This document shows, in pieces, positions 1 through 5,817 of a DNA stretch of 37,967 nt; the stretch's first letter is position 1, and every line of letters starts with the position of its first letter. The stretch is from a virus. Below the pieces are notes generated by a model that saw only the letters and a list, made by a program, of their open reading frames with translations, was not told the DNA's origin and searched no databases. The translations under genes and the position numbers were made by a program. Location of the stretch: positions 1-37,967 of IMG/VR virus record IMGVR_UViG_3300023104_000013; one strand, written 5' to 3'.

Positions 1-127
1 GGTTTCACTAACGTTCACTAAATGGGGTGCAGAACGTTTAATTAAACGCATGAAAGCCAACAAAGGAAAGAAGTGGACATATAATGACTGATCTCGAACC
101 CACTAACTTGCTTGACGAAGCCAACGA
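1..127. repeat. 127-bp exact direct repeat, left copy (contig-end overlap)
   Basis: Bases 1-127 match 36895-37021 without a mismatch, and the sequences split at base 128 (g here, a at 37022). A repeat of exactly 127 bp, an odd k-mer size common in short-read assembly, followed by a homologous but diverged continuation, looks like a branch node in an assembly graph rather than a biological terminal repeat. If so, the genome unit is 36,894 bp and circular or circularly permuted. A real tandem duplication in the phage is the alternative. Confidence 0.85.
2..91 (+). CDS. Partial small basic protein (3' end only)
   Basis: The open frame runs in from the window edge and stops at TGA 89-91. The 29 visible residues are identical to the C-terminus of the gene ending at 36985, so this is the same gene seen at the other end of a circular genome. 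The tail is rich in Lys and Arg and ends in WTYND. The next gene starts inside it at base 84. Function unknown. Confidence 0.7.
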   Translation, partial: VSLTFTKWGAERLIKRMKANKGKKWTYND

Positions 128-212
128 GGACCTCGAACTGTACAGACTTCACCGTGTTGGTCGTCAGCACATGACATTCACTGAGCTATGGCTAGAATGG
201 ATTCACCTTTAA
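84..212 (+). CDS. Small hypothetical protein, 42 aa (copy A)
   Basis: Starts at ATG 84, overlapping the preceding gene's end by 8 bases, and stops at TAA 210-212. It is acidic at the N-terminus (MTDLEPTNLLDEANEDLELY) and then carries a basic/aromatic stretch. A copy at 36978-37106 differs at only 3 of 42 residues, which supports real coding. No family recognised. It is followed directly by a terminator-like hairpin and a strong promoter, so it closes one transcription unit. Confidence 0.65.
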   Translation: MTDLEPTNLLDEANEDLELYRLHRVGRQHMTFTELWLEWIHL

Positions 213-227
213 CTGGGTGTTTCTTTT
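204..227 (+). terminator. Short terminator-like hairpin before promoter A
   Basis: CACC (204-207) can pair with GGTG (216-219) and is followed by TTTCTTTT. The stem is short, but the same arrangement is kept in the diverged copy at about 37098-37121, where the loop has changed and the stem has not. It lies at the end of one gene and just upstream of a promoter, as expected for a unit boundary. Confidence 0.45.
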
Positions 228-236
228 AGTTAGGGC

Positions 237-265
237 TTGTAATACTCTGCCATATGCGCTATAAT
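237..265 (+). promoter_or_regulatory. Promoter with operator-like palindrome in spacer (copy A)
   Basis: -35 TTGTAA (237-242), 17-bp spacer, -10 TATAAT (260-265). The spacer holds TGCCATATGCGC, shared in either orientation by promoters at 3788, 31866, 35461 (one base changed) and 37131. The leader downstream can form TATAAC/GTTATA with GGAAAG in the loop, so the ribosome-binding site sits on a small hairpin before ATG 293. Confidence 0.8.
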
Positions 266-292
266 GAGGCTATAACGGAAAGGTTATACGAT

Positions 293-508
293 ATGAGTGT
301 TAGAAACAGCCATGCAAGACAGTCAAAGAACTACATTATCAAAAACATTGGTACAGTTCAGTATATGTTTAAAGCAGCACCTTGGGCATCTATGAGCAAG
401 TTAAGATACATTGCTAACAAGGCAGTGAGTGGAAAAGTTGAATTAGACGAAACTAAAAGATTAATTGAGCTACAAGAAGATGGCAGCTTAATCTATAAGG
501 TACTTTAG
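293..508 (+). CDS. Small basic hypothetical protein, 71 aa
   Basis: First gene after the promoter. I chose ATG 293 because an in-frame ATG at 254 lies upstream of the -10 box and cannot be in this transcript. GGAAAGG lies about 10 bases upstream. The protein is basic at the N-terminus and looks helical, with no recognised domain. It is missing from the second copy of this module at the right end of the window, where the promoter leads straight into the METQYL gene. It is therefore an accessory gene in the population. Confidence 0.65.
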   Translation: MSVRNSHARQSKNYIIKNIGTVQYMFKAAPWASMSKLRYIANKAVSGKVELDETKRLIELQEDGSLIYKVL

Positions 509-516
509 GGAGTAGT

Positions 517-636
517 ATGGAAACACAATACCTAGATCAAGAAGCACAGTACGAACAAGAACGATTGAACGATGAGCTACGTGAAGCAAAGTCACACATC
601 CGAGCATTTAGCGTTGCAACTGAGGAGAACGAATAA
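517..636 (+). CDS. Small acidic hypothetical protein, 39 aa (copy A)
   Basis: ATG 517 to TAA 634-636, with the stop overlapping the next ATG (TAATG). It is rich in Glu, Gln and Arg and probably one helix. The copy at 37185-37304 differs at 6 of 39 residues, all after residue 24. In that copy it is the first gene after the promoter. No known family. Confidence 0.65.
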   Translation: METQYLDQEAQYEQERLNDELREAKSHIRAFSVATEENE

Positions 637-800
637 TGAAAGAACAGAAATTAGATATTACAATCAAGGTGACTATCCCTGAAGGTTCGATTGAGAAAAC
701 TGATATTGCAAAGGTTGCAAGTGACGCTGTAGAAAAATATGTAAAGAAACAACTTACGGAGTACTTTGCTTTTCAGACAACATGGGGAGTAAAAGGATAA
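636..800 (+). CDS. Small hypothetical protein, 54 aa
   Basis: Starts in a TAATG overlap with the upstream gene and ends in another TAATG overlap at 800. It begins MKEQKLDITIKVTIPEG and continues with a charged helix (residues about 20-42), suggesting a small alpha/beta fold. It is absent from the diverged copy of the module at 37.3 kb, so it is a gain or loss relative to that variant. Function unknown. Confidence 0.6.
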   Translation: MKEQKLDITIKVTIPEGSIEKTDIAKVASDAVEKYVKKQLTEYFAFQTTWGVKG

Positions 801-997
801 TGGAACGTCCACTAGAACTATTTATTACCGACCCGGCCGTAGAGAGAAACAAACAGACCCTTAAGCTATTAAAGAAACTCGAGACCCTCTCAACCGATAG
901 CAAGCAGCAAATTGCTAACATCATCAAACGAGTAGAGAAGTACCAGAAGTTCCTAGAAGACGAGATCAAAGCATTAGACGAGGACTTCAAGTCATGA
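800..997 (+). CDS. Small helical protein ending LDEDFKS, 65 aa (copy A)
   Basis: I prefer ATG 800 (TAATG coupling) over an in-frame ATG at 782. Most of the protein is predicted coiled helix. The C-terminus LDEDFKS is shared with the 51-aa protein at 37297-37452, and the stretch TDS...I.NI..R...Y....E.E is similar, but the N-termini differ. It overlaps the downstream winged-helix gene by 4 bases (ATGA), and that pairing is kept in both copies, so the two may act together. Confidence 0.65.
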   Translation: MERPLELFITDPAVERNKQTLKLLKKLETLSTDSKQQIANIIKRVEKYQKFLEDEIKALDEDFKS

Positions 998-1242
998 GCC
1001 AATCAACCCAACTACTTAAGATGCTACGTAAAGCTGGGAAGCATGGTGTAGAGAACTACAAGTTTCCTCAACAAAATATTCTTCGTTACAGCGGCAGGAT
1101 TGCAGAGCTACGGGCAGAAGGTTTTAACATCTACTGTGAACGTGTCTTTGTAAAGGGAAGAGCTACTGGAACCTTCCGCTACTTCTTAAATGAACCGAAG
1201 CCTATTAAGCTTAGTTTCAACCCATTTAGGAAGAAAGCATGA
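994..1242 (+). CDS. Small winged-helix DNA-binding protein, 82 aa (copy A)
   Basis: The pattern LLKMLRKAGKHGVENYKF, then RY..RIAELRAEGFNIYCERV and FRYFL, is that of small phage winged-helix proteins (helix, recognition helix with R.aeLR..G, then a beta wing). This is recognised by pattern only. The copy at 37449-37697 is about 91% identical (7 of 82 residues differ). Encoded just downstream of the operator-bearing promoter, it is a candidate repressor or early regulator. That link is inference. Confidence 0.7.
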   Translation: MSQSTQLLKMLRKAGKHGVENYKFPQQNILRYSGRIAELRAEGFNIYCERVFVKGRATGTFRYFLNEPKPIKLSFNPFRKKA

Positions 1243-1400
1243 ACTATACACACCTAAAGTTACATTGGAGTCACAAACTAAAGCTCAAACGATTCTTTCT
1301 AGAAGGCTATACTAACGAAGAACTTGCCATAATGTATAAAGTACCGCAGCACGTTGTTGTGCGTGTTACACGGCTTCTCAGCAAGCCAGAGAGGATTTAA
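1239..1400 (+). CDS. Small helix-turn-helix-like protein, 53 aa
   Basis: ATG 1239 overlaps the end of the winged-helix gene (ATGA). The segment LKRFFLEGYTNEELAIMYKV followed by PQHVVVRVTRLL resembles a sigma-region-4/HTH unit: a helix, then 'yTneELA..y.v...vV...'. At the right end of the window the same slot is taken by an unrelated 51-aa gene (37694-37849), so this position is a swap site. A DNA-binding role is inferred. Confidence 0.55.
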   Translation: MNYTHLKLHWSHKLKLKRFFLEGYTNEELAIMYKVPQHVVVRVTRLLSKPERI

Positions 1401-1401
1401 G

Positions 1402-1545
1402 ATGAGTTTACCAATTGCACTTATCATATCGGTAGTATCTACTTGCATTCTAACCCCATTACTTGGTTATTGGGCATTAATCATTTTAGTACCTTTAGGT
1501 ATATTATTAGGTTATTTAGTCATGAAGCCTGAAAATGAAAAGTAA
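1402..1545 (+). CDS. Small membrane protein, 47 aa
   Basis: ATG 1402 is preceded by AGAGGA at a good distance; an in-frame ATG at 1354 lies deep in the preceding gene and is less likely. Two hydrophobic segments (IALIISVVSTCILTPLLGYW, then ALIILVPLGILLGYLV) suggest a hairpin in the membrane. Absent from the right-end copy of the module. Could affect the host envelope; no family recognised. Confidence 0.6.
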   Translation: MSLPIALIISVVSTCILTPLLGYWALIILVPLGILLGYLVMKPENEK

Positions 1546-1627
1546 GATATTTAACACATTAGCGTACAGTGGCTGGGCAATCCTTGGACTGTTCATCGTT
1601 ACTGGCTTTATTATGGGGGCACTGTAA
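1535..1627 (+). CDS. Single-helix membrane peptide, 30 aa (copy A)
   Basis: ATG 1535 overlaps the previous gene; the TAA at 1625-1627 overlaps the next ATG. After MKSKIFNTLA comes one hydrophobic helix (WAILGLFIVTGFIMGAL). The copy at 37839-37931 differs at only 2 of 30 residues although the gene before it is different. That conservation makes this very short gene credible. Confidence 0.6.
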   Translation: MKSKIFNTLAYSGWAILGLFIVTGFIMGAL

Positions 1628-1908
1628 TGACTAAGCTATTAACTGAGCAAGAGCTAGATGGTGAACTACAGGATGCTGCTGACCAATTTATTTCAGATGG
1701 AAGTGGAGCTATTGACCTTAATAGTTATGTAAAAAAGATATTACATATGATTCAATCCCAGAAGCAAGCTTACTTAAAGCAAGCACTTGATAATATTTAC
1801 AATCATATTCCCAGCTCACACGCTGTTATTCATACTGATCAAGGTCATGATTTGTATCAAGAATTAGTATTATATATTGCAGATTATGAGAAAGGTCTAA
1901 AGAAATGA
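1627..1908 (+). CDS. Small helical hypothetical protein, 93 aa
   Basis: TAATG-coupled start. The protein has an acidic N-terminal helix, a glycine break near residue 25, a middle segment with ILHMIQSQKQAYLKQALDNI, and a C-terminal helix. The layout (short helix, variable loop, helix with 'I..I......YL..ALD.I...IP') recurs in the proteins at 1905, 2261, 2602, 3068, 3501 and 4998, which I take to be a diverged family. No function known. Confidence 0.65.
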   Translation: MTKLLTEQELDGELQDAADQFISDGSGAIDLNSYVKKILHMIQSQKQAYLKQALDNIYNHIPSSHAVIHTDQGHDLYQELVLYIADYEKGLKK

Positions 1909-2261
1909 GCCGACGTAATGATGACAACTGGCCAGAGAAGATAGTAATGCCAAGTACTAACCCTGAAACCAATGAGGATCTAAAGAGCCAGCTGCATCAA
2001 ATGATTGTAAAAGGAAACCGTGGCGGTACCATTGGTGGGCTGAGAGACGATTTATTCAATTTTATCAATCAACACGTAGCTAGAGAAGTAAAGGCTGCAC
2101 GTATTGATGAGAATAACTGGATATACGAAGAGGCCAAGCGTCTACAAACTCAAAAAGCTATACGACTCCCAGAGTTTATTAAAGGAATAAATACAGCTGG
2201 CCGAAACATTGAAGGAATGTACTTTAATCGTCTTGCTGAATTACAGAAGGAGGAAGCCTAA
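1905..2261 (+). CDS. Small helical hypothetical protein, 118 aa
   Basis: ATGA overlap with the gene before and TAATG coupling with the one after. Residues about 25-75 fit the local paralogue pattern: L...LHQMI, a Gly-rich loop, then F..FINQHVAREVKAARIDEN. The phrase 'ARIDE' recurs in the 3501 gene ('DARIDERSK'). Likely a soluble, mainly helical protein. Function unknown. Confidence 0.65.
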   Translation: MSRRNDDNWPEKIVMPSTNPETNEDLKSQLHQMIVKGNRGGTIGGLRDDLFNFINQHVAREVKAARIDENNWIYEEAKRLQTQKAIRLPEFIKGINTAGRNIEGMYFNRLAELQKEEA

Positions 2262-2602
2262 TGACAAATTATGGCCCAGACTATAACAATCAACCTATCC
2301 CCGAACGAGTAGAGCAGCCTGACACCAACACACACCCAGAGCAAGAGAGCCTGCGAGAGAAAATATACAAACTGCTTGTTGAAGACCAAGCAACAGCAGT
2401 TCAAGAAACTTTCATTGGTGATTTGCAAGAGTATGAAACTGATGAAATTATGCACCTTATCGAACAAGACCGTGAACAGGCGGTAAGGGAAGCAGAGATG
2501 AAAGCGTGGGACAAGGGTCATGAAGACTGTTTCAATTATCATGTGAGTGAAGGTGCAATAGGTAGCAATGATAACCCTTATACCCAAGAGAGGAGCAAAT
2601 AA
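2261..2602 (+). CDS. Small acidic hypothetical protein, 113 aa
   Basis: Begins in a TAATG overlap at 2261 and ends at TAA 2600-2602, overlapping the next ATG. It has a Pro/Asn/Gln-rich N-terminal 30 residues, then LREKIYKLLVEDQ, a loop, and IMHLIEQDREQAVREAEMKA, again the two-helix pattern of its neighbours. The C-terminal third is polar. No catalytic motif seen. Confidence 0.6.
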   Translation: MTNYGPDYNNQPIPERVEQPDTNTHPEQESLREKIYKLLVEDQATAVQETFIGDLQEYETDEIMHLIEQDREQAVREAEMKAWDKGHEDCFNYHVSEGAIGSNDNPYTQERSK

Positions 2603-2985
2603 TGCCAGGACATTTTGGTCAACCACAAGACTGGAGTCAAGCTCGTGAAGAGTTGTTGCAAAACCCAGGGGTTAAAGCTGCATACGATCAGATTAGCAAG
2701 GATGAAGAGCTAAAAATTAACATTCACAAACTCTTAAAAGAAGAATTACTTCTTATAGACCCCAAGACTTCATACCGTGATTTCACTCTTAAACTCTTTT
2801 CTCTTATCAAAGCCTATGGCTATTCAGAGCGTTTGGATGAACTAAGCGGTATAGGCTTTGATGAAGATACTCAAATGATAGTTACCAACTCGGGCACTAA
2901 AGCGAACATGACCCTGCAAAACAGGGACACAGAGCTTACCGCACTCAAAGCTAATCAGCTATCCCAGCAGAAAGAAGGTAAGTAA
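2602..2985 (+). CDS. Small helical hypothetical protein, 127 aa
   Basis: TAATG-coupled on both sides. The middle (INIHKLLKEELLLIDPKTSY, then LKLFSLIKAYGYSERLDEL) fits the same helix-loop-helix family as its neighbours. The first 30 residues (EELLQNPGVKAAYDQI) resemble the 'L.dp.vkaaYd' lead-in found near some antitoxin-type HTH domains, but no HTH follows, so I do not call one. Confidence 0.6.
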   Translation: MPGHFGQPQDWSQAREELLQNPGVKAAYDQISKDEELKINIHKLLKEELLLIDPKTSYRDFTLKLFSLIKAYGYSERLDELSGIGFDEDTQMIVTNSGTKANMTLQNRDTELTALKANQLSQQKEGK

Positions 2986-3071
2986 TGAGTGATATAGCAA
3001 AAGCAGCTGGCGTCATCATCGCTTTGATAATTCTAATGACACTTTTAATAATTGTGGAGGTAAAGCTGTGA
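2985..3071 (+). CDS. Single-helix membrane peptide, 28 aa
   Basis: ATG 2985 lies in a TAATG overlap; TGA 3069-3071 overlaps the GTG start of the next gene. After MSDIAKAAG comes one long hydrophobic helix (VIIALIILMTLLIIV). Overlap on both sides and lack of any spare sequence support translation. One of several one-helix peptides in this region. Confidence 0.5.
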   Translation: MSDIAKAAGVIIALIILMTLLIIVEVKL

Positions 3072-3367
3072 CTAAATCATATCGTGAAGAACAAGAAGCA
3101 ATACTCAGCAAATTTTACCATGAAGCTAATCTAAATGGCCTTGCAGGGTATGGTGTCGATCACCCATCGTCTGTACACGAGCCTGTTATTAACGAAGCCC
3201 TCGAATCCCTACAACTACTACATGAACGTGAGGTTACAGAAGCCCGTATTAGTGAATTAAGGCGAATGGTTGTTTTGCTACCGTCTAGGTATAGTCAGGA
3301 TTTACTTGATAGAATACATGAAATAAGAAACGATGCTAAACGTGCAGGATTAAAGGAAGAGTCATGA
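3068..3367 (+). CDS. Small helical hypothetical protein, 99 aa
   Basis: GTG start at 3068 in a GTGA overlap; GGAGG lies about 10 bases upstream. It carries an N-terminal acidic helix, a Gly/His loop, and 'EREVTEARISELRRMVVLLP', which matches the second helix of the local paralogue family. It ends in an ATGA overlap at 3364. Function unknown. Confidence 0.6.
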   Translation: MTKSYREEQEAILSKFYHEANLNGLAGYGVDHPSSVHEPVINEALESLQLLHEREVTEARISELRRMVVLLPSRYSQDLLDRIHEIRNDAKRAGLKEES

Positions 3368-3504
3368 ATAACACCAATACTAATAAGGAAAGTACTATGA
3401 AGAAACAAATTACCGAAGTCGAACGTTTAGCAATCATTTATGGTCTAGTTATGCTGGCATTTGGGCTAATGATTGGATTTGTATTAGGGTGGATATTCTC
3501 ATGA
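3364..3504 (+). CDS. Small membrane protein, 46 aa
   Basis: ATG 3364 in an ATGA overlap. The Asn/Thr-rich start (MNNTNTNKEST) is followed by an internal Met at residue 12, preceded by GGAAAG, that may be the true start. One hydrophobic helix follows (AIIYGLVMLAFGLMIGFVLG). The stop overlaps the next gene (ATGA at 3501). Confidence 0.55.
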   Translation: MNNTNTNKESTMKKQITEVERLAIIYGLVMLAFGLMIGFVLGWIFS

Positions 3505-3773
3505 CCGACACTAATAAACGTATAGACAACTTGCTTGAAAACTTCGACAAGGGTTATGTAAGTTACAAAGAGGCTAAAGCAGAGATACTACAGCTGATAC
3601 GAGATGCTAGGATAGATGAGCGCTCTAAGGTTGATTACGAACTAGAAGTTTTACAAGATATTATAGATGAAAACCCGGCATTTACTGACGAGTTTAAACA
3701 AGGGGTTAGGAATGCCCGTGCAGAGATCAGTGAGAACACTAAGGATATTGTTAACGAATTAAAGGAATCTTAG
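3501..3773 (+). CDS. Small helical hypothetical protein, 90 aa
   Basis: I start this at ATG 3501 (ATGA overlap) rather than the in-frame ATG at 3489. Sequence: KRIDNLLENFDKGYVSYKEA, then ILQLIRDARIDERSK and LQDIIDENPAFTDEFKQG. It is the clearest member of the helical family of this region. It is the last gene of the run; a promoter follows 15 bases later. Confidence 0.65.
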   Translation: MTDTNKRIDNLLENFDKGYVSYKEAKAEILQLIRDARIDERSKVDYELEVLQDIIDENPAFTDEFKQGVRNARAEISENTKDIVNELKES

Positions 3774-3787
3774 TAGCATAAAGACTC

Positions 3788-3816
3788 TTGACATAGCGCA
3801 TATGGCATGATACACT
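3788..3816 (+). promoter_or_regulatory. Promoter with operator-like palindrome (inverted orientation)
   Basis: -35 TTGACA (3788-3793), 17-bp spacer, -10 TACACT (3811-3816). The spacer carries GCGCATATGGCA, the reverse complement of the element in the 237, 31866 and 37131 promoters. The element is quasi-palindromic around CATATG, so a dimeric protein could read both orientations. AAAGG precedes ATG 3841. Confidence 0.8.
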
Positions 3817-3840
3817 GAGCCTATAAAAGAAAGGTCTACC

Positions 3841-3957
3841 ATGACAGATTCACACAAAGCAGAGATTGCAGTCCAGGTTATCATCGCAGCAGGCATCCTT
3901 GCCTTCGTTGCCGTTGGTGCTGGTGTCATCTACCTCGCTATCACTGCTCAGTTCTAA
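3841..3957 (+). CDS. Single-helix membrane peptide, 38 aa
   Basis: The only gene between the 3788 promoter and the 3972 terminator, so it has its own transcript. After MTDSHKAEIA comes one hydrophobic Ala/Gly/Val helix (VIIAAGILAFVAVGAGVIYL) and a short tail (AITAQF). AAAGG sits about 8 bases before the ATG. A separately regulated membrane peptide is noteworthy; role unknown. Confidence 0.65.
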   Translation: MTDSHKAEIAVQVIIAAGILAFVAVGAGVIYLAITAQF

Positions 3958-3971
3958 GCGCTATACACTAA

Positions 3972-3998
3972 GAAGCCTCGTTATGGGGTTTCTTTTTT
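3972..3998 (+). terminator. Rho-independent terminator
   Basis: GAAGCCTC (3972-3979) pairs with GGGGTTTC (3985-3992) using two G-U pairs over a 5-base loop, then TTTTTT. It lies 15 bases past the stop of the single-gene unit. Confidence 0.8.
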
Positions 3999-4040
3999 AT
4001 TTCTCTTATGCTATGATCTGAATATAAACAGGGGTAACTT

Positions 4041-4163
4041 ATGAGCGATTCAATTAACTTAGCGATACGGGCAGCGCAAATACGTAATGGAGTCGCACAA
4101 GAAGACCCCGAACAAGTCATTCTTAAAACTAAAGCTATCTTAGAAGTGGATGACTCACTGTAA
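4041..4163 (+). CDS. Small hypothetical protein, 40 aa
   Basis: ATG 4041 with AGGGG just upstream; TAA overlaps the next ATG (TAATG). Two short amphipathic helices are likely. No family recognised. An extended -10-like TGCTATGAT lies about 25-30 bases before the gene, without a convincing -35, and may start this transcript. Confidence 0.55.
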   Translation: MSDSINLAIRAAQIRNGVAQEDPEQVILKTKAILEVDDSL

Positions 4164-4282
4164 TGACTAAACCTAAAAGAGAGCGTATCAATCTTATGCC
4201 ACTTGCTTACCTCGTGTTCTGGCTGGGACTATTTGGCTGGTTCATTTCGATCGTTCTTGGAGAATATGGAGTTTACAACTAA
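4163..4282 (+). CDS. Small membrane protein, 39 aa
   Basis: TAATG-coupled at both ends. A basic N-terminus (MTKPKRERIN) precedes one hydrophobic, aromatic-rich helix (AYLVFWLGLFGWFISIVLG). The positive-inside pattern puts the N-terminus in the cytoplasm. Function unknown. Confidence 0.55.
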   Translation: MTKPKRERINLMPLAYLVFWLGLFGWFISIVLGEYGVYN

Positions 4283-4563
4283 TGGCTAACGCTAAAACAA
4301 CTCGTAAGAAGAACGCTATCCCTCGCTTTATCGTCCAGATTGTTGACACTCATACGATTAGCAAGAACAACAAAGGCGAGAAATCTTACCTTAACGTTAG
4401 CGCCGCGAGTGACAAGCTCAGTGACTTCCTGACCCCATACTCAGAACAAGAGTCAGCCAGCCACCAGGGGGCTTTAAATGAGTTTGAGAGCATGGTTATG
4501 TTCTTTAAGGATGACATAGTGGAAGCAGAAGTGGTTAAGCTTGAGGATAAGAAAAGTGAATAA
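4282..4563 (+). CDS. Small hypothetical protein, 93 aa
   Basis: TAATG-coupled start. Basic N-terminus (NAKTTRKKNA), then IPRFIVQIVDTHTIS and a charged segment, then an acidic C-terminus. Possibly a small alpha/beta nucleic-acid- or protein-binding protein, but nothing specific is recognisable. Confidence 0.6.
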   Translation: MANAKTTRKKNAIPRFIVQIVDTHTISKNNKGEKSYLNVSAASDKLSDFLTPYSEQESASHQGALNEFESMVMFFKDDIVEAEVVKLEDKKSE

Positions 4564-4774
4564 GTTTGAATACAAAGCTGTACATACTCCGCTAAGGTTC
4601 AACAAGATATGGTTGGAAGAAGATGGTCAGCGTAGGGTTGCAATCTATAAAAGGCAACGAGAAAATGAAGAGTATACTCCCGCGCCTTATCTATTACCTG
4701 AAATAGTCAAAGGTGCATTAATCGGTGGAATTGTAGGTTTCGTTGTTTCACTATTGTTAGGAAGTATTCTATGA
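4556..4774 (+). CDS. Small membrane protein, 72 aa
   Basis: I place the start at GTG 4556, which overlaps the previous stop, with GAGG about 9 bases upstream; an in-frame TTG at 4541 is possible. The N-terminal 50 residues are charged and soluble. The C-terminus is one Gly/Val-rich membrane helix (ALIGGIVGFVVSLLLGSIL), giving a tail-anchored topology. It ends in an ATGA overlap. Confidence 0.6.
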   Translation: MNKFEYKAVHTPLRFNKIWLEEDGQRRVAIYKRQRENEEYTPAPYLLPEIVKGALIGGIVGFVVSLLLGSIL

Positions 4775-4998
4775 GTAAAGACCAATACACAGTACACGAC
4801 AGCCCCCGCATGAAACCTAAGACTGTTAAGGTTGCTATAGACTTTGAGGGTAAATACGATGGTATCCTCCCACAGCCAGTGACATATGAAGGTATGAGCG
4901 CAAGAGAGTTTGTTGAGACATACGTTAAGGGATTAGAGTCAACAGGGGCTAAAGTTGCTGCGGTTGAATACTGGGTAAACGTAAAGGCAGATAAGTAA
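4771..4998 (+). CDS. Small hypothetical protein, 75 aa
   Basis: ATGA-overlap start; TAATG overlap with the next gene. The sequence has an alpha/beta feel: a beta strand (TVKVAIDFEG), a helix (AREFVETYVKGLESTG) and a strand (VAAVEYWVNV), i.e. a compact beta-alpha-beta fold. No family recognised. Confidence 0.6.
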   Translation: MSKDQYTVHDSPRMKPKTVKVAIDFEGKYDGILPQPVTYEGMSAREFVETYVKGLESTGAKVAAVEYWVNVKADK

Positions 4999-5237
4999 TG
5001 AAAGAAGCAGAAGAAAAAATCAATGCTATAGTTGATGAGCTTTACTTTGATTTTAGCTATGACGAAAAAGATTTATACAATGCAATTCAAGAATTAGTAA
5101 ACGAAGTTAGGTTAGAAGAACTTAATAGTTTAATTGGGTTAGATTTACTAGGTACAATTAAAAGGTTTGAAAATATGAATGAATACTTAAATCGTAGAGT
5201 TGGTGAGATTGTAAGCGATCAAAAGGATATTGAGTAA
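4998..5237 (+). CDS. Small helical hypothetical protein, 79 aa
   Basis: TAATG-coupled at both ends. Pattern: INAIVDELYFDFSYDEKDLY, then IQELVNEVRLEELNSL. It fits the helix-loop-helix paralogue family seen at 1.6-3.8 kb. Codons here are AT-richer than in the packaging genes that follow. Confidence 0.6.
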   Translation: MKEAEEKINAIVDELYFDFSYDEKDLYNAIQELVNEVRLEELNSLIGLDLLGTIKRFENMNEYLNRRVGEIVSDQKDIE

Positions 5238-5389
5238 TGGTTCTTGCACTTACGACTGGCAGTGACAAACAGTGCATCGTTAAGGGCACGAACTATAGTG
5301 ACTTGATACTTAAGCTTGAGAACACTTTAGGCGTCTATTCTGGCAACGATCTTCCTATTACAGTATGTGAGATAGAGGAGGACAACTAA
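5237..5389 (+). CDS. Small hypothetical protein, 50 aa
   Basis: Starts in the TAATG overlap at 5237 and ends in a TAATG overlap with terS (TAA 5387-5389). The sequence (MVLALTTGSDKQCIVKGTNY, ending TVCEIEEDN) suggests a small beta-rich protein. GGAGG near its end serves terS. It sits at the boundary between early genes and packaging genes. Confidence 0.55.
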   Translation: MVLALTTGSDKQCIVKGTNYSDLILKLENTLGVYSGNDLPITVCEIEEDN

Positions 5390-5817
5390 TGCCTGACAAG
5401 CCCCTCACTGTTAAGCAGAAGAAGTTTGTTAAAGAGTACGTTGCTAAGGATGGAAATGGGCAAGAGGCTGCTAAGGCTGTATACGGTGTAAGCAATGATA
5501 ACTCAGCTCGTCAGTTAGCGAGTGAAAATCTAACAAAACCTAATATTAAGTTTGCGATCGAACAAGCCCTTGAGAAACACGGCATTACAATGGATGCAGC
5601 AATCAAGCCTATCGCAGATGGACTACTCGCGGATAAGGTATCTATCAGTGGTCAAGGGGACCAGGCGTTTGCCGAAGTTACTCCCGATCACTCCACACGA
5701 CTCAAGGCATCTGGCATGGCACTCCGTCTTATGGGTGCAGACAAAGGCGAGAACGTCCCGGGCGGTATTCACTTCCACCAGCACTTAGAGACAAAGAAGG
5801 CTGATTATGACTTCTAG
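5389..5817 (+). CDS. terS: Terminase small subunit
   Basis: 142 aa. The N-terminus (LTVKQKKFVKEYVAKDGNGQ, then EAAKAVYG and ARQLASENLTKPNIKFAIEQ) is the helix-turn-helix 'T.kq..Fv.ey...gn...Aa..aGy' signature of Terminase_2-type small subunits, which bind the packaging site on DNA and form a ring that loads the large subunit. A second helical part likely gives oligomerisation, and a short tail (GGIHFHQHLETKKADYDF) the contact to TerL. GGAGG precedes the ATG. The 3' end overlaps an HNH gene by 11 bases. Confidence 0.85.
   Translation: MPDKPLTVKQKKFVKEYVAKDGNGQEAAKAVYGVSNDNSARQLASENLTKPNIKFAIEQALEKHGITMDAAIKPIADGLLADKVSISGQGDQAFAEVTPDHSTRLKASGMALRLMGADKGENVPGGIHFHQHLETKKADYDF

Noticed and set aside
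254-292. Longer start (ATG 254) for the 71-aa gene
   Set aside because: This ATG lies before the -10 box, so it is not in the transcript from the 237 promoter.
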